Of a stretch of DNA of 64,000 nt, positions 50,978-60,374 are shown one piece after another. Location: NCBI GenBank assembly GCA_030581615.1, contig JAKTTT010000018.1:62001-126000 (forward strand), in the 5' to 3' direction. The notes below the pieces were generated by a model. That model was not told the origin of the DNA, made no database searches, and saw nothing but the letters and a program-made list of their open reading frames with translations. A program made the translations under genes and the position numbers. Source of the stretch: Alloascoidea africana. Its lineage: Eukaryota > Ascomycota > Alloascoideomycetes > Alloascoideales > Alloascoideaceae. Positions within the stretch are counted from its first letter, which is position 1, and each line of letters begins with the position of its first letter.

Positions 50978-52114
50978 CTATAGGCCGGCGCTTGGGTTGT
51001 CGCCAGCGCCAGCGGCCTTGCCGGGCTTCACGTCCTCGTCCTCGTCCTGCGGCTTGCGCTGCTCGCCCACGGGCTTCTGGATCTGGGTGAACAGCGGGCC
51101 GTCGCCGTCGCCGTCGCCGTTGGCGTACGAGTGAGGCAGCAGCCGGACGGAGTAGTTGACGTTTTCCCACAGCGACTGCCACGGATCGAGATACTCCCAC
51201 ATGCTGCGCAGGCCCTCGTCGCCGGCCAGCTCGACCGTCGCGCCCTCGTACTCGCCGTCCGGGTATCCGTCCGGGTATCCGTCCGGATGCTCGCTGGCGG
51301 TGCTGCTGCTCGCGATGCTGCTGCTGGCGGTGTCCTGGTCCTGGTCCGGCACCACCACGACCAGCCTCTGGGTGCTGTCCACGGGCCTCGTGTCGGTCCG
51401 AAGCCGCTTCAGCAGCTCTGCTCTCGCGGTCCTGTTGGTCAGCTTGAGCTCCTCGCTCGTCCGCACCAGACTCTCGATCTTGGAATCCAGCGCCTCGATG
51501 TACTCCTCGCTCATCCGGTTGCCCCCGATGAACAGCCGTCGCAGCCGCCATTGGTCCAGGCTCATGGGCCTGTATTGGGCGGGCCCGAACCACCACGAAA
51601 CCTTCTCTCCGTTTCGCAGAGCCTCGGCCCGTGCCCGTCGTGCCTCCTCGACCCAGGGATCCCGCTTGGCCATCAGTCGCATACACTCCAGCGCACTTGT
51701 GAAAACGCAGTACGTTCCGGCCAGTCGATACCCCCATCTCAGGAAACCGCTCCAGACTCGCCCTCTCGGCCGTAGTTGTAACCGCGATGAACCCACCGTA
51801 GATGAAGAAGCAGCAGCAGCAGCAGCAGCAGCAGTAGCAGCGGACCCAGGAATATACCTATAGAATGTAGCGGTTCTCAGCGCCACCAAGCCGATTCCAA
51901 ATTGGAGCGCCGCAAACCCATACAAAACCTCTACTCTGTCGCCAGCTGGGATCACTGGAGAAAACAGTCTCAGAAGAAGAGTTGGCGGCGTTCTTGGTCC
52001 CTGTCTAGAACTTGACCCTGACCCTGACCCCGACCCTGACCCCGTTCCAGACACGGATGAAGAAGATGAAGAAGGGTCCTCTGTGTTTGTTGAAGGAGGT
52101 ATGTACAATCCCAT
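50978..52114 (-). CDS. MGR1: i-AAA protease adaptor Mgr1
   Basis: Mitochondrial inner-membrane subunit that, with Mgr3, presents substrates to the i-AAA protease Yme1. 378 residues, single exon, ATG at 52114. The N-terminus is Ser/Gly-rich. Two membrane segments lie at about 61-88 (VLYGFAALQFGIGLVALRTA) and 127-149 (YRLAGTYCVFTSALECMRLM). Three blocks match yeast Mgr1: KRDPWVEEA, WWFGPAQYRPMSLDQW, and YLDPWQSLWENVNYSVRLLP near the C-terminus. Similarity between these is low, as usual for Mgr1. The C-terminal half is markedly GC-rich and contains a GYPD triplicate repeat (about 284-295). Length is near that of S. cerevisiae Mgr1 (417). Confidence 0.8.
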   Translation of the reverse strand: MGLYIPPSTNTEDPSSSSSSVSGTGSGSGSGSGSSSRQGPRTPPTLLLRLFSPVIPAGDRVEVLYGFAALQFGIGLVALRTATFYRYIPGSAATAAAAAAAASSSTVGSSRLQLRPRGRVWSGFLRWGYRLAGTYCVFTSALECMRLMAKRDPWVEEARRARAEALRNGEKVSWWFGPAQYRPMSLDQWRLRRLFIGGNRMSEEYIEALDSKIESLVRTSEELKLTNRTARAELLKRLRTDTRPVDSTQRLVVVVPDQDQDTASSSIASSSTASEHPDGYPDGYPDGEYEGATVELAGDEGLRSMWEYLDPWQSLWENVNYSVRLLPHSYANGDGDGDGPLFTQIQKPVGEQRKPQDEDEDVKPGKAAGAGDNPSAGL

Positions 52115-52622
52115 GTTGTCTCCAAATCGTCACCTCACCAGTGTGACTTTTTGCAAGCAGCCGGCGCTCGCCAGCGGGACGAGTGCTCCCTCCGCCAGAA
52201 ACAAAACGTCACGTGCCAGCAGCGGTGCGGTGCGGACTGGGTCCCATGGCATGCCCGAGAGGGGCGTTTGGGTGGAAGCGCAAACATGTGAGCATTGGAT
52301 TCCAGGTTACTGGCGGGTCAGGTTAGGTTGGTCTACGAGAAATGGAAAGAAAAAAGAGGCGGTTGGTTTCAATTAAGGGTCTAGTGGGTTAGTAAGGGCT
52401 AAACCTACGTGGCCGCTGAGTACCAACTTTTCCCTGGACTTTACACATCAACATGAGAGGGAGGGCGTACGGAGGTAAATGAATAGAATGGTGCACGCGT
52501 CGCCGGTGCGCTTGAACCTCCGTACACCCTCCTCCTTTTGCCAGTGCACCCACCCACCGGCCACGCACTCAAAAAAGAGTGAAAAAAAAAATTCTACTTG
52601 GAAAAACCAGAGTGAGAAAGAC
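52115..52622. other. Divergent promoter region, MGR1/eIF3h
   Basis: 508 bases; holds a CACGTG E-box at 52210-52215, about 100 bases upstream of the MGR1 start. No gene seen. Confidence 0.5.
52210..52215. promoter_or_regulatory. CACGTG E-box upstream of MGR1
   Basis: Cbf1-type core hexamer (cgtcacgtgcc) about 96 bases upstream of the MGR1 start. Function inferred. Confidence 0.35.
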
Positions 52623-53954
52623 ATGTCTTTGAACAGGCCCACATCTTCTTCGGCCTCTGGATCAGCACCGTATGTGTACATGTTTGAGCGGTCTATAATC
52701 AGATCAAAAAAAAAAATTGGCCCATCGGATAACTGGGGAGGTAGGCAGGTGTCTCCACTAACACTCTCAAATCTATAGAAAGGCTGTCTTGAGCACCGCA
52801 AGTCCATCGAGAAATCCTACCACGGACAAGGTCCAAATCGAGAGCAGTGTAAGTTTGTTCTGTGTTTTTTCTTTAACGATTCATCTCTTGTTAACATTGC
52901 GATGGGGGTTGATGAACAGGTGCTACTGAAAATCATCAAACATGCTTCGAGCAACTATCCATACGCATGTGCTGGTCCTATTCTAGGCTTTGATTCTGAG
53001 GATGGAACACTCAACATCACATACACTTTCCCATTTCCTTCGACGACTGCCTCTACATCTGGAGAAGGTGGTGGTGGTGGTTCATCAAACGAGTCTCTAA
53101 ACCCACGAAGCAAGGCAAACGTACGATATCAAAACGAAATGATTGAACATTTGAAGCAAATCAACGTGGATTCAAACCTTTTGGGTTGGTATCAGACAGG
53201 TACAGCAGGAAATTTCTTCACTGCCTCTGTTGTTGAATCTCTTTTACAATTCCAGACCCAGAATCCAGATTCGATTCTTTTGATCCATGACATTTCGAAA
53301 AGTGTCCAAACTGGTCTTGCACTACGTGCTTTTAGATTGAGTCCCGAGTTTTTGGCAGTACATAGGACTGCACAATTCACCACTTCAAACCTGATCAAGG
53401 AGAACTTGTCTTTCCGGAATTTTTTCAAAGAGTTGCCTGTTGAAATCCACAATGTTCACATGATCAACTTGCTTGCATTTGATCTTTGTGATCAACACAA
53501 GGCCAAATCCAAGGGAAAGAAGAACTCCAATAACAGAAGCAACAATAATCAAACTTTCGAGATATTTGAACAACTTTCTCCAAACTATGACAAGCTCAAA
53601 TTACCCATGGACACCTATCTAAACAAGACTATAGAAAATGTGTTTGACGCAGTTGATGAATTCAACTATGATCAAGGGAATTATCACTATTATCAACGAC
53701 AATTGGCCCGTGAGGAGGCAAAAGTGGCCCAATGGGAACAAAGAAGGAAACAAGAAAATTCAATAAGAGAGGCTGCAGGGAAACCAAAATTACCATTGGA
53801 TGAATGGCAAACCATTTTTAAATTACCCTCGGAACCTTCAAGACTTGATAACTTGTTAAAATCGGGACAAATTGATCAATACTGTTCTGAAATTGAAAGT
53901 TTTGGAATTGGAACTTTGACAAAGTTATATGCTACTCAAAGATGTTTACAATAG
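52623..53954 (+). CDS. Translation initiation factor eIF3 subunit h (MPN domain)
   Basis: Non-catalytic MPN subunit of the large eIF3 complex. Three exons: 52623-52669, 52779-52848 and 52920-53954. The introns (109 and 71 nt) have donors gtatgt and gtaagt, branch-like cactaac and gttaac, and acceptors tatag and acag. Product 383 residues, beginning MSLNRPTSSSASG. The exon joins create KVQIESSVLLKIIKHASSNY, equivalent to the eIF3h VQIDGLVVLKIIKH motif. Next come FPFP and DSNLLGWYQTGTAGNF of the MPN core; the metal-binding JAMM residues are absent, as in all eIF3h. The C-terminal half is helical (NYHYYQRQLAREEAKVAQWE, FKLPSEPSRLDNLLKSGQID). Saccharomyces lacks this subunit, so its presence marks a lineage that kept the larger eIF3. 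Confidence 0.93.
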
Positions 53955-54348
53955 TGAAATAAAAAAAATTAATCTGATTTTGCTTGGATTTTTTTCTACC
54001 AGTATTGTTTGTAAAAAAAAAGAAAATATTAGAAAGCATTAGAAAACATTAAAAGGCTAGTCTATTCATGCATATGACTATATATTGGATAGGATAGGAT
54101 TCTCAGAATTTGGTTTAAAAAATTAAAACAAAAGTGCACACTGAATTAAAAAAAAAAACAGTTAAATATAACAGAGGTAAAGTCATGAGCAAAAGATTTT
54201 TTTTTTTCAAAATAGACGACGAGAAAATGGAGCGAAAACCAAAACCAAAAACCAAAAACCAAAAACCAAAACCAAAATTAAAACAATATCGCAGATAAAT
54301 TACAATTACAAACAAGTAATAGGACCTTCAGATGCACAAAAATGGTGG
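53955..54348. other. Convergent intergenic region
   Basis: 394 bases between the eIF3h and 621-aa gene stops. AT-rich, includes a (ccaaaa)n repeat at 54237-54277. No gene seen. Confidence 0.5.
54237..54277. repeat. CCAAAA-type tandem repeat
   Basis: About seven tandem units of 6-7 bp (accaaaa/accaaaaa) in the 3' region between two convergent genes. Confidence 0.8.
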
Positions 54349-56214
54349 TCATTGATTATCCTCTTTTGAAATCATAAAGTTTAGATCGTGTTTCTTTGAA
54401 CTCGAGCCTGAAGTTGAAGTTGAAGTTGAAGTGGAAGTGGAAGTGGAAGTTGGAACGGATACCGATCCTGATCCCGATCCTGAGGTTTCTATAGAAGTGG
54501 ATGTTGTAAATGCTGGCAGTAATTCGTTTTTATCCTCACTTGAGCTTTGTGGATGAGTATGAAATTCAGAAGTGCCTGTATCAAAAGGAGGAAGAAGTTT
54601 TTTGGAGCCGCTCTCTTCTGCCCTTTTAATTCTCATGAGCTGTTGTTGTTGAATCAACTTTAAGGGCTCTCTATCGGTCTGTATTTGAGGTTCTGGCTCT
54701 GCTTCCTTTTCCTTTTCTTTTTCCTTTTCCTTTTGCTTTCCGTCTTCTGCTTTTTGCTTCTCTTCCTGTTCCCGTTGTACTGTAGGGTACGATTGCGGGA
54801 CCGCATAATTCGTATCTTGTGTAGAATCAGGATACGGCTGAGTCCCCACCAAGTTCTTGGGCAAATGCTGAGTTTGTTGTGATTGAGATAAGTGCACCGT
54901 TGAAAGTGACCGGGATCTCGAATGCTTTGACCTCAAGTAAGCATTTCTCCTGTTGTTCTGGCGATGGAGACTTGAACTTAGTCGTCCGCGAGATCCTGGT
55001 CCCGACACAGACCCTGACACAGATCCTGGACTTGGACCCGGACCCGGACCCGGACCTACAACAGGAGAGTTCATAGACAACGATGAAGAAGGCCTTCGGG
55101 GACCCGTCGGAGTATTCTGAATACCACGGGTAATACCGGTGGGTGGCTCCCCGGTAGATTCTCTAGTAAACTCTCCTGGGGTTCTCGCGACGGCAAAATT
55201 TCCGGAATTTACGTTTGGGCTCATGCTTGTGTTTACATTTGTACCTGGTCGCTTTGGGGTAGTCGAAACAGCGCTAGCGCCGACGGCGCTGCCGCTGCCG
55301 CCCGTCGGTGAGTTTCGGTCCTCTTCCGGATGCCAATAGTGAAATTGTATGTTTCGAGAAGGTGTGGTTGCAGGAGGCAAATGGAGTATGCCCAAGGTTG
55401 GGCCCTGTGTTTGTGTTTGTGCTTGTGAAGTAGGATAGGGTATCGCGTCAAACTGGTGTTGAAGAGGTCTAGCATTTGGCGGTTGGTTCTGTCGGGATGT
55501 GGGAGCTGGAGGTTGTGGAGCAGAAACAGGAGGAGGTTGTGGGAATCTGGTGTCTCTATCAGGGATGTTTTGATTGAAAGAAGGCTGCTGGGGTAGATGA
55601 TAAGGAGGTGGCTGTTGCTGCTGGAAATTGATATTGCTGTTGAAGACCATGGGGATCATTGCTGGAGGGACGTTTGATTGGATTGCATCCTGGAGCAGAT
55701 CTAGAGATCTCTGGCGGCATGCGAGTTTATAGTACTCCTGGATGGACCGTTCCTGTTCCATTCGAAGCTCGAGGGCCAGTTGAAGAGTTTCTTCCGAATA
55801 GGGCCACGCGTACAGCGGTGTTCCGAGGACCAAAGATGCGCCGTCCAGACCGTCAGGAGCAGGCGGAGGGGGAGGAAGAGGGAGAGGGAGAGGAAGAGGA
55901 GCGTACACGTTCTGTGGATGAGGAGGATGCTGGAGTTGAGGAGGAGGCAGTGGTGGAACAGGAGATTGGGGAGCATGCTGGAGTCCCTGGCGATTTGGGA
56001 AGACGTTGGAAGAGGTTGGCAAGGAGGATAATGGCGAGGACTGTCTCGGATCATGTTGGACATGTGGTGGGGGACGGTTAGGCGAATACGGGAAGGGAGG
56101 TGGTGGGGGAGGAGCTGTCCGGATTTGGGTCCGGATCTGGGATCGGATCTGGGATGGGTTCTGGGACTGGGGCTCAGTCTCGGTCCTGGGATGGGTTTTG
56201 TGTGGACTGGACAT
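54349..56214 (-). CDS. Unrecognised low-complexity protein with one helical module
   Basis: 621 residues, single exon, ATG at 56214; an in-frame stop lies shortly upstream. Most of the protein is Pro/Gln/Ser-rich and disordered: PPPPP runs, QNPSQIRSQIRTQIR near the start, a Gly-Pro repeat region around 395-415 and an acidic-basic Lys/Glu stretch. The C-terminus has STSTSTST repeats. One stretch, about 134-194, looks folded: YAWPYSEETLQLALELRMEQ, ERSIQEYYKLACRQRSLDLL, then IQSNVPPAMIPMVFN. It is a likely long helix plus a VPP-IP turn. This composition is typical of fungal transcription or RNA regulators, but I recognise no named family and claim no function. A T-rich run ending ttacag just upstream may be the acceptor of a 5'-UTR intron. 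Confidence 0.7.
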   Translation of the reverse strand: MSSPHKTHPRTETEPQSQNPSQIRSQIRTQIRTAPPPPPPFPYSPNRPPPHVQHDPRQSSPLSSLPTSSNVFPNRQGLQHAPQSPVPPLPPPQLQHPPHPQNVYAPLPLPLPLPPPPPAPDGLDGASLVLGTPLYAWPYSEETLQLALELRMEQERSIQEYYKLACRQRSLDLLQDAIQSNVPPAMIPMVFNSNINFQQQQPPPYHLPQQPSFNQNIPDRDTRFPQPPPVSAPQPPAPTSRQNQPPNARPLQHQFDAIPYPTSQAQTQTQGPTLGILHLPPATTPSRNIQFHYWHPEEDRNSPTGGSGSAVGASAVSTTPKRPGTNVNTSMSPNVNSGNFAVARTPGEFTRESTGEPPTGITRGIQNTPTGPRRPSSSLSMNSPVVGPGPGPGPSPGSVSGSVSGPGSRGRLSSSLHRQNNRRNAYLRSKHSRSRSLSTVHLSQSQQTQHLPKNLVGTQPYPDSTQDTNYAVPQSYPTVQREQEEKQKAEDGKQKEKEKEKEKEAEPEPQIQTDREPLKLIQQQQLMRIKRAEESGSKKLLPPFDTGTSEFHTHPQSSSEDKNELLPAFTTSTSIETSGSGSGSVSVPTSTSTSTSTSTSTSGSSSKKHDLNFMISKEDNQ

Positions 56215-57314
56215 GTGTCCGGCTTGGCTGGTGGTGCACTGGCAGGCAGGAAGGAGTCAAAGCAAGATGAGAAGAGAAAGAGATGTCCTGACCTAGAGGA
56301 CTTAACTCCAGAAGGAGGTGAGGGAGAACGACGAAGAGCAAGAGAATGTGAAGATGTCCAATTCGTACTGGCAGCATCCAGCACCACCTGTAATGCCAAA
56401 AGAGCAAAAAAAAAAAAAAATGAAAAATGGAAAATGAAAAACAGTTCTGAAAAATAGAAGTTGGGGGTGCAAGTTCAAAGTGAAGGTGACCTGTGAGAGA
56501 AGCAGGAGACGTTTGTGTTGCTTCCTCTTCTCTTTTTTTTTGTCCTGCTCCCTCTGGCTTTCACTTTTTAGCTTTTGGTCTGCTCCATGTTGTATTTTGT
56601 GCATTTTTAACATGTTATGCTGAGGGCCGGGTAAAGAACAAAAACAAAAACAACCACAAGCACAACCGCAACCGCAAGTTACCCGGGGTTTGCGCACATC
56701 ACTGCATTGCTGCATTAATGCGCGGCTGCAGTTTTTTTCAGATCTGACGATTGTGTCATGGCCCTCTACTTTCTTCTATTTTGTCCTTCCCCGTATTATA
56801 GACGTCATTCCCAGTGTAGGTGCGTGTTTCTCAAAACAAAGGCGATGGAGACCAAAAAAAAATGGACAGCTTGTAAAGAGCCAAAAAAACAACAGATGAG
56901 AGACGAATTTGTAACTTAATGGTTCTCGTTAAGCTTTTTGCATTTTTTTTCTCTTGTATATACTCTCGTATAGACACACGCCACCATGGGAATATCCCCA
57001 AACATTTGCGTGGGGAAAGACTTGACATTATCGAAGATCCAAACATCCACGTCACCATTTCTCGGGGTTTTCCCTGGTAATCTAAATTGCTCAATAGGGA
57101 TTATTATGTGGGTGGTGTGCCACTAACGCCACTTGCCATTGCATCAGAGAATACTGTACTTCCAGTTTACCGGGCCGGGGAAGAATATATTATGCCATGT
57201 CTACTTTTTAATACCCGCGAGGTTTTTCCCGGCGCTGTCTTCTTGGCCTCGGCGCGTTGTTTCCTCGAGCACGAAAATAGGCAAAGCCGCTGGTCTCCCC
57301 GACTGGCCCCGGCT

Positions 57315-57330
57315 GGGCCCAGCTGGGCCC
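57315..57330. repeat. 16-bp perfect GC palindrome
   Basis: gggcccagctgggccc is self-complementary over 16 bases, in the GC-rich island upstream of GAP1. Could be a dimer binding site or a hairpin; unknown. Confidence 0.6.
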
Positions 57331-57664
57331 TGGGGCATCGCTGCATTTTAGGCGCCGGTGGGTCTGTGCCTTCCCGCTGCTAACATAAAAGGTGCTTCTC
57401 CCGCTGTTTTTCCCACACCTCTTCTCCCCGAAGATGGCCCCATGGCCCATGGCCCATGGCACCTCACATTGCACTTACTTACTCCCTCGAGAACTATCCC
57501 ACATCGGCGCCGTTCCCGATCATTCTTACTCCAATGCGCGGTTATACCCTTTAATATCCAATTGCTTTTAAAAAACCGCAAAGTACCCCAGACCCCATAT
57601 AAATTCCACACCATAATTTCTCAAGTTATCAGCGAATCAATGTACCCCCAAACCAGTTTAAAAG

Positions 57665-57670
57665 CTTATC
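57665..57670 (-). promoter_or_regulatory. GATAAG site upstream of GAP1
   Basis: cttatc on the + strand (GATAAG on the - strand), about 580 bases upstream of the GAP1 start. Matches the Gln3/Gat1-type nitrogen GATA core. Single hexamers occur by chance; paired with the one at 57887. Confidence 0.3.
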
Positions 57671-57886
57671 GATATGCTCTCCCACGAAAATGAAAGATGC
57701 AGATCTGAAAAAGAAAAGCCATCTGCATATGGCTATTCTGATATTCATGCTCTTCATGTGAAACCACTGATTCCCATCTCCCTGGAACAAGTCCAATGAT
57801 GCTACTCTAAAATAGTTTACAATGATGGGCCCAACCCAGTGTATTCAAAAATCCTGAATGGGAGTGGCCACTTGATACTTGTAGTT

Positions 57887-57892
57887 CTTATC
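57887..57892 (-). promoter_or_regulatory. GATAAG site upstream of GAP1
   Basis: Second cttatc/GATAAG, about 360 bases upstream of the GAP1 start codon. Regulatory role inferred from the neighbouring gene. Confidence 0.3.
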
Positions 57893-58248
57893 TCACTTTC
57901 CCACCTCCGTTTTTGATTGCATTATGGAGAAAGAGAAAGCGATGATATTATACACATACGGTATATAGAGTACTGACATGCAAGCTATCCCTGGACAGTT
58001 ACTACATGGACATGTATCTGCTTTGATCTTGTTTAGCCGAAACAACAGAAAGAAAATATAATATCCCAAAGAAGCAGAAATAATCAGCTTGCGCTTTTCG
58101 TTGATGTACCACACAGGTATAAATACTGAGATTTTCCATTCTTTTGCTTCATCTTATTCTTTGTTTCTTTTTAATATTTTGTCTTTTCTAAAGCTTTCAA
58201 CCTATTGTTCTTGTTCTTTTTCAGTTTCAGTTTCACAAACCACACAAT

Positions 58249-60042
58249 ATGAATAAGGACCACATATCGAACCAAGGTCAGGAAAAGAGCCCTGAAAATG
58301 CGAAAACGGACTTAGTGGGCTCTGTTGCCCGACAGGGAGAGTTGTATAGTGTATATACGGAAACCACCACACCAACGAGCAAATGGCAATCGTTCAAAGA
58401 CTCTTTTAAAAAAAATGAAATTCAACAACTAACAGATTCATCCAACGAAGGTAACCTCACGGATGCAGAAAAACATATGCTTGCAACTGCAAATTCATCA
58501 TTGTCCAAATCACTGAAAAACAGACACATTCAGATGATTGCACTGGGGAGTTGCATAGGTACAGGCCTTTTCGTCGGTTCAGGTTCGGCACTTAGAACAG
58601 GAGGTCCACTAGCTATTTTCCTCGGTTGGTTTCTCGTTGGTACCTTGTTGTACCCGACAGTACAAAGTATTGGAGAAATATGTGTGAGTTATCCTTTACA
58701 AGGAGGGTTTTCTACGCTATGTACCAAGTTCATCGATTCATCATGGGGTTTTGCAATTGGGTGGAACTATACTTTACAATGGCTTATCGTGTTGCCTATG
58801 GAACTTGTAGCTGCATCCATCACTATCAAGTACTGGAACAACACGATCAATTCTGCGGCATTTGTGGTTATTTTTTACGTTGTTATTCTTGTAATCAACG
58901 TCCTTGGTGGTGTCAGAGGATACGGCGAAGCAGAGTTTTGGTTCTCCTTCGTCAAGGTTGTGACGCTTGTTGGGTTTTTCATTTTTGCGATAGTTGTCAT
59001 CTGCGGCGGATCTCATGAAGGGTACATTGGGGCCAAGTACTGGCACGATCCTGGACCATTGGCAAATGGGTTCAAGGGTATTTGTTCTGTTTTCGTCACG
59101 GCGGCGTTTTCTTACAATGGCACGGAACTGGTTGGACTAACTGCGGCCGAGTCTCCCAACCCGAGGAAATCACTCGCAGCAGCGACTAAACAGGTTTTCT
59201 GGAGAATTGCATTTTTCTACTGTACATCGCTTTTACTCGTTGGGTTTTTGGTACCTTACACTTCAACCTCGCTGATCAACACTTCCTCTGGCAGTGACAG
59301 CAGCACATCTCCTTTTGTGCTTGCGATCAAAAATGCAGGAGTCAAGGGTCTGCCATCCGTGGTGAATGCTGTCATTATGCTGGCGGTTCTGTCTGTAGGG
59401 AATTCGGCCGTTTACGGGTGCTCCAGGACCATTTCGGGAATGGCACACCTGGGGATGGCGCCCAAGTTCTTGGGATATGTCGACCGTAGCGGCCGACCCT
59501 TGGCGGGCATCGCCGTAACCATGGTTTTCGGACTGCTGTGCTTTGTGTCCGCGTCTCCGAAAGAAGTGACTGTGTTTGCCTGGATGATGTCCATCACAGG
59601 GCTATCAGGGATTTTCATCTGGGGGTCTGTGTGTCTCTGCCACATCCGGTTCCGACACGCTCTCAAGTGTCAAGGTAGAGGCACAGACGAACTTGCCTTT
59701 GTTTCGCAAACGGGGGTTTGGGGCTCATACTACGGACTGATTATGAACTTGGTGATTCTCGTTGCGCAGTTCTGGATCGCTCTGTTCCCGATAGGCGAAG
59801 ACCCCAACCCGGCCTCGTTCTTCCAAGATTACCTCACAGTCCCCTTCATCATCGCATGTTGGGCCGGACACAAGATATGGACCAAAAACTGGAAACTATA
59901 TCTACGCGCGGACGAGATAGATTTGGACTCGGGCAGGAAGGACTTTGATCTCGACGTTCTGAAGCAGGAGCTGGAGGAGGACAGGGTCCACACGAGGAGC
60001 AGGCCGTTCTACTACCGTTTGTACCGGCTACTATGGGCCTGA
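58249..60042 (+). CDS. GAP1: General amino acid permease, Gap1 type
   Basis: Plasma-membrane amino acid/H+ symporter of the yeast AAT family. 597 residues, single exon, ATG at 58249. The cytosolic N-terminus (about 90 residues) has Lys and Ser/Thr-rich stretches suited to ubiquitin and phospho control. Twelve membrane segments follow. Key stretches match S. cerevisiae Gap1 closely: IALGSCIGTGLFVGSGSALR, SYPLQGGFSTLCTKFIDSSW, YTLQWLIVLPMELVAASITI, SYNGTELVGLTAAESPNPRK, VVNAVIMLAVLSVGNSAVYG, GVWGSYYGL. The C-terminal tail has the conserved IDLDSGRKDFDLDVLKQEL, the region that carries Gap1's ER-exit and sorting signals. The URE2 gene begins 332 bases downstream on the same strand. Best assignment is the Gap1 group; specificity cannot be read from sequence. 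Confidence 0.9.
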   Translation: MNKDHISNQGQEKSPENAKTDLVGSVARQGELYSVYTETTTPTSKWQSFKDSFKKNEIQQLTDSSNEGNLTDAEKHMLATANSSLSKSLKNRHIQMIALGSCIGTGLFVGSGSALRTGGPLAIFLGWFLVGTLLYPTVQSIGEICVSYPLQGGFSTLCTKFIDSSWGFAIGWNYTLQWLIVLPMELVAASITIKYWNNTINSAAFVVIFYVVILVINVLGGVRGYGEAEFWFSFVKVVTLVGFFIFAIVVICGGSHEGYIGAKYWHDPGPLANGFKGICSVFVTAAFSYNGTELVGLTAAESPNPRKSLAAATKQVFWRIAFFYCTSLLLVGFLVPYTSTSLINTSSGSDSSTSPFVLAIKNAGVKGLPSVVNAVIMLAVLSVGNSAVYGCSRTISGMAHLGMAPKFLGYVDRSGRPLAGIAVTMVFGLLCFVSASPKEVTVFAWMMSITGLSGIFIWGSVCLCHIRFRHALKCQGRGTDELAFVSQTGVWGSYYGLIMNLVILVAQFWIALFPIGEDPNPASFFQDYLTVPFIIACWAGHKIWTKNWKLYLRADEIDLDSGRKDFDLDVLKQELEEDRVHTRSRPFYYRLYRLLWA

Positions 60043-60374
60043 TGCCTGATGCCCGATGCTGGATGTCAGATTACGTCTATGTTTATGATTAAGCCATGTC
60101 TTTGTGTATTATTCACTTTTCCCCGTAAGCGCTGACCAGTAGCACCCAGAAACAGTCACAGTCACGTGTGTAGAGACCGGGCACGTGCACCTACCGGTGC
60201 CCGTGACTCGGTCCGACAAACGCACCGCGGGACCCGGTTCCCGGGCCCCGTGCTGGGGGGGAATTAGGCAGCAATTTAGCGGATTCACCATCTTCGCCAG
60301 CGATTAGCATTTCCATTTTGTTCGGTAGGTTTCCCTTCTGCCTCTGCCTCTGCTTCCACCACTGCTGAGCTACA
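60043..60374. other. Tandem intergenic region GAP1 to URE2
   Basis: 332 bases. Contains two CACGTG boxes at 60163-60168 and 60182-60187, about 190-210 bases upstream of the URE2 start. GC-rich stretch at 60180-60255. No gene seen. Confidence 0.5.
60163..60187. promoter_or_regulatory. Two CACGTG E-boxes upstream of URE2
   Basis: CACGTG at 60163-60168 and again at 60182-60187, 19 bases apart. Paired Cbf1/Tye7-type cores in the short GAP1-URE2 spacer are more suggestive than single ones. Binding inferred. Confidence 0.4.

Larger units (their letters stand above)
56215..58248. other. Divergent promoter region, 621-aa gene/GAP1
   Basis: 2.0 kb between two divergent starts without a supportable gene. 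It holds a GC-rich island at about 57220-57370 with a 16-bp palindrome, a catggccc repeat near 57434-57459, and two GATAAG sequences (minus strand, 57665-57670 and 57887-57892) that suit nitrogen regulation of GAP1. No tRNA seen. Confidence 0.5.

Noticed and set aside
50973-51737. 254-codon frame inside MGR1 in another frame
   Set aside because: Arg/Gly/Ala-rich product typical of an alternate frame in GC-rich DNA; MGR1 motifs lie in the chosen frame.
55701-56399. 232-codon minus-strand frame overlapping the 621-aa gene
   Set aside because: Low-complexity shadow of the Pro/Ser-rich coding region, with no distinct motif.
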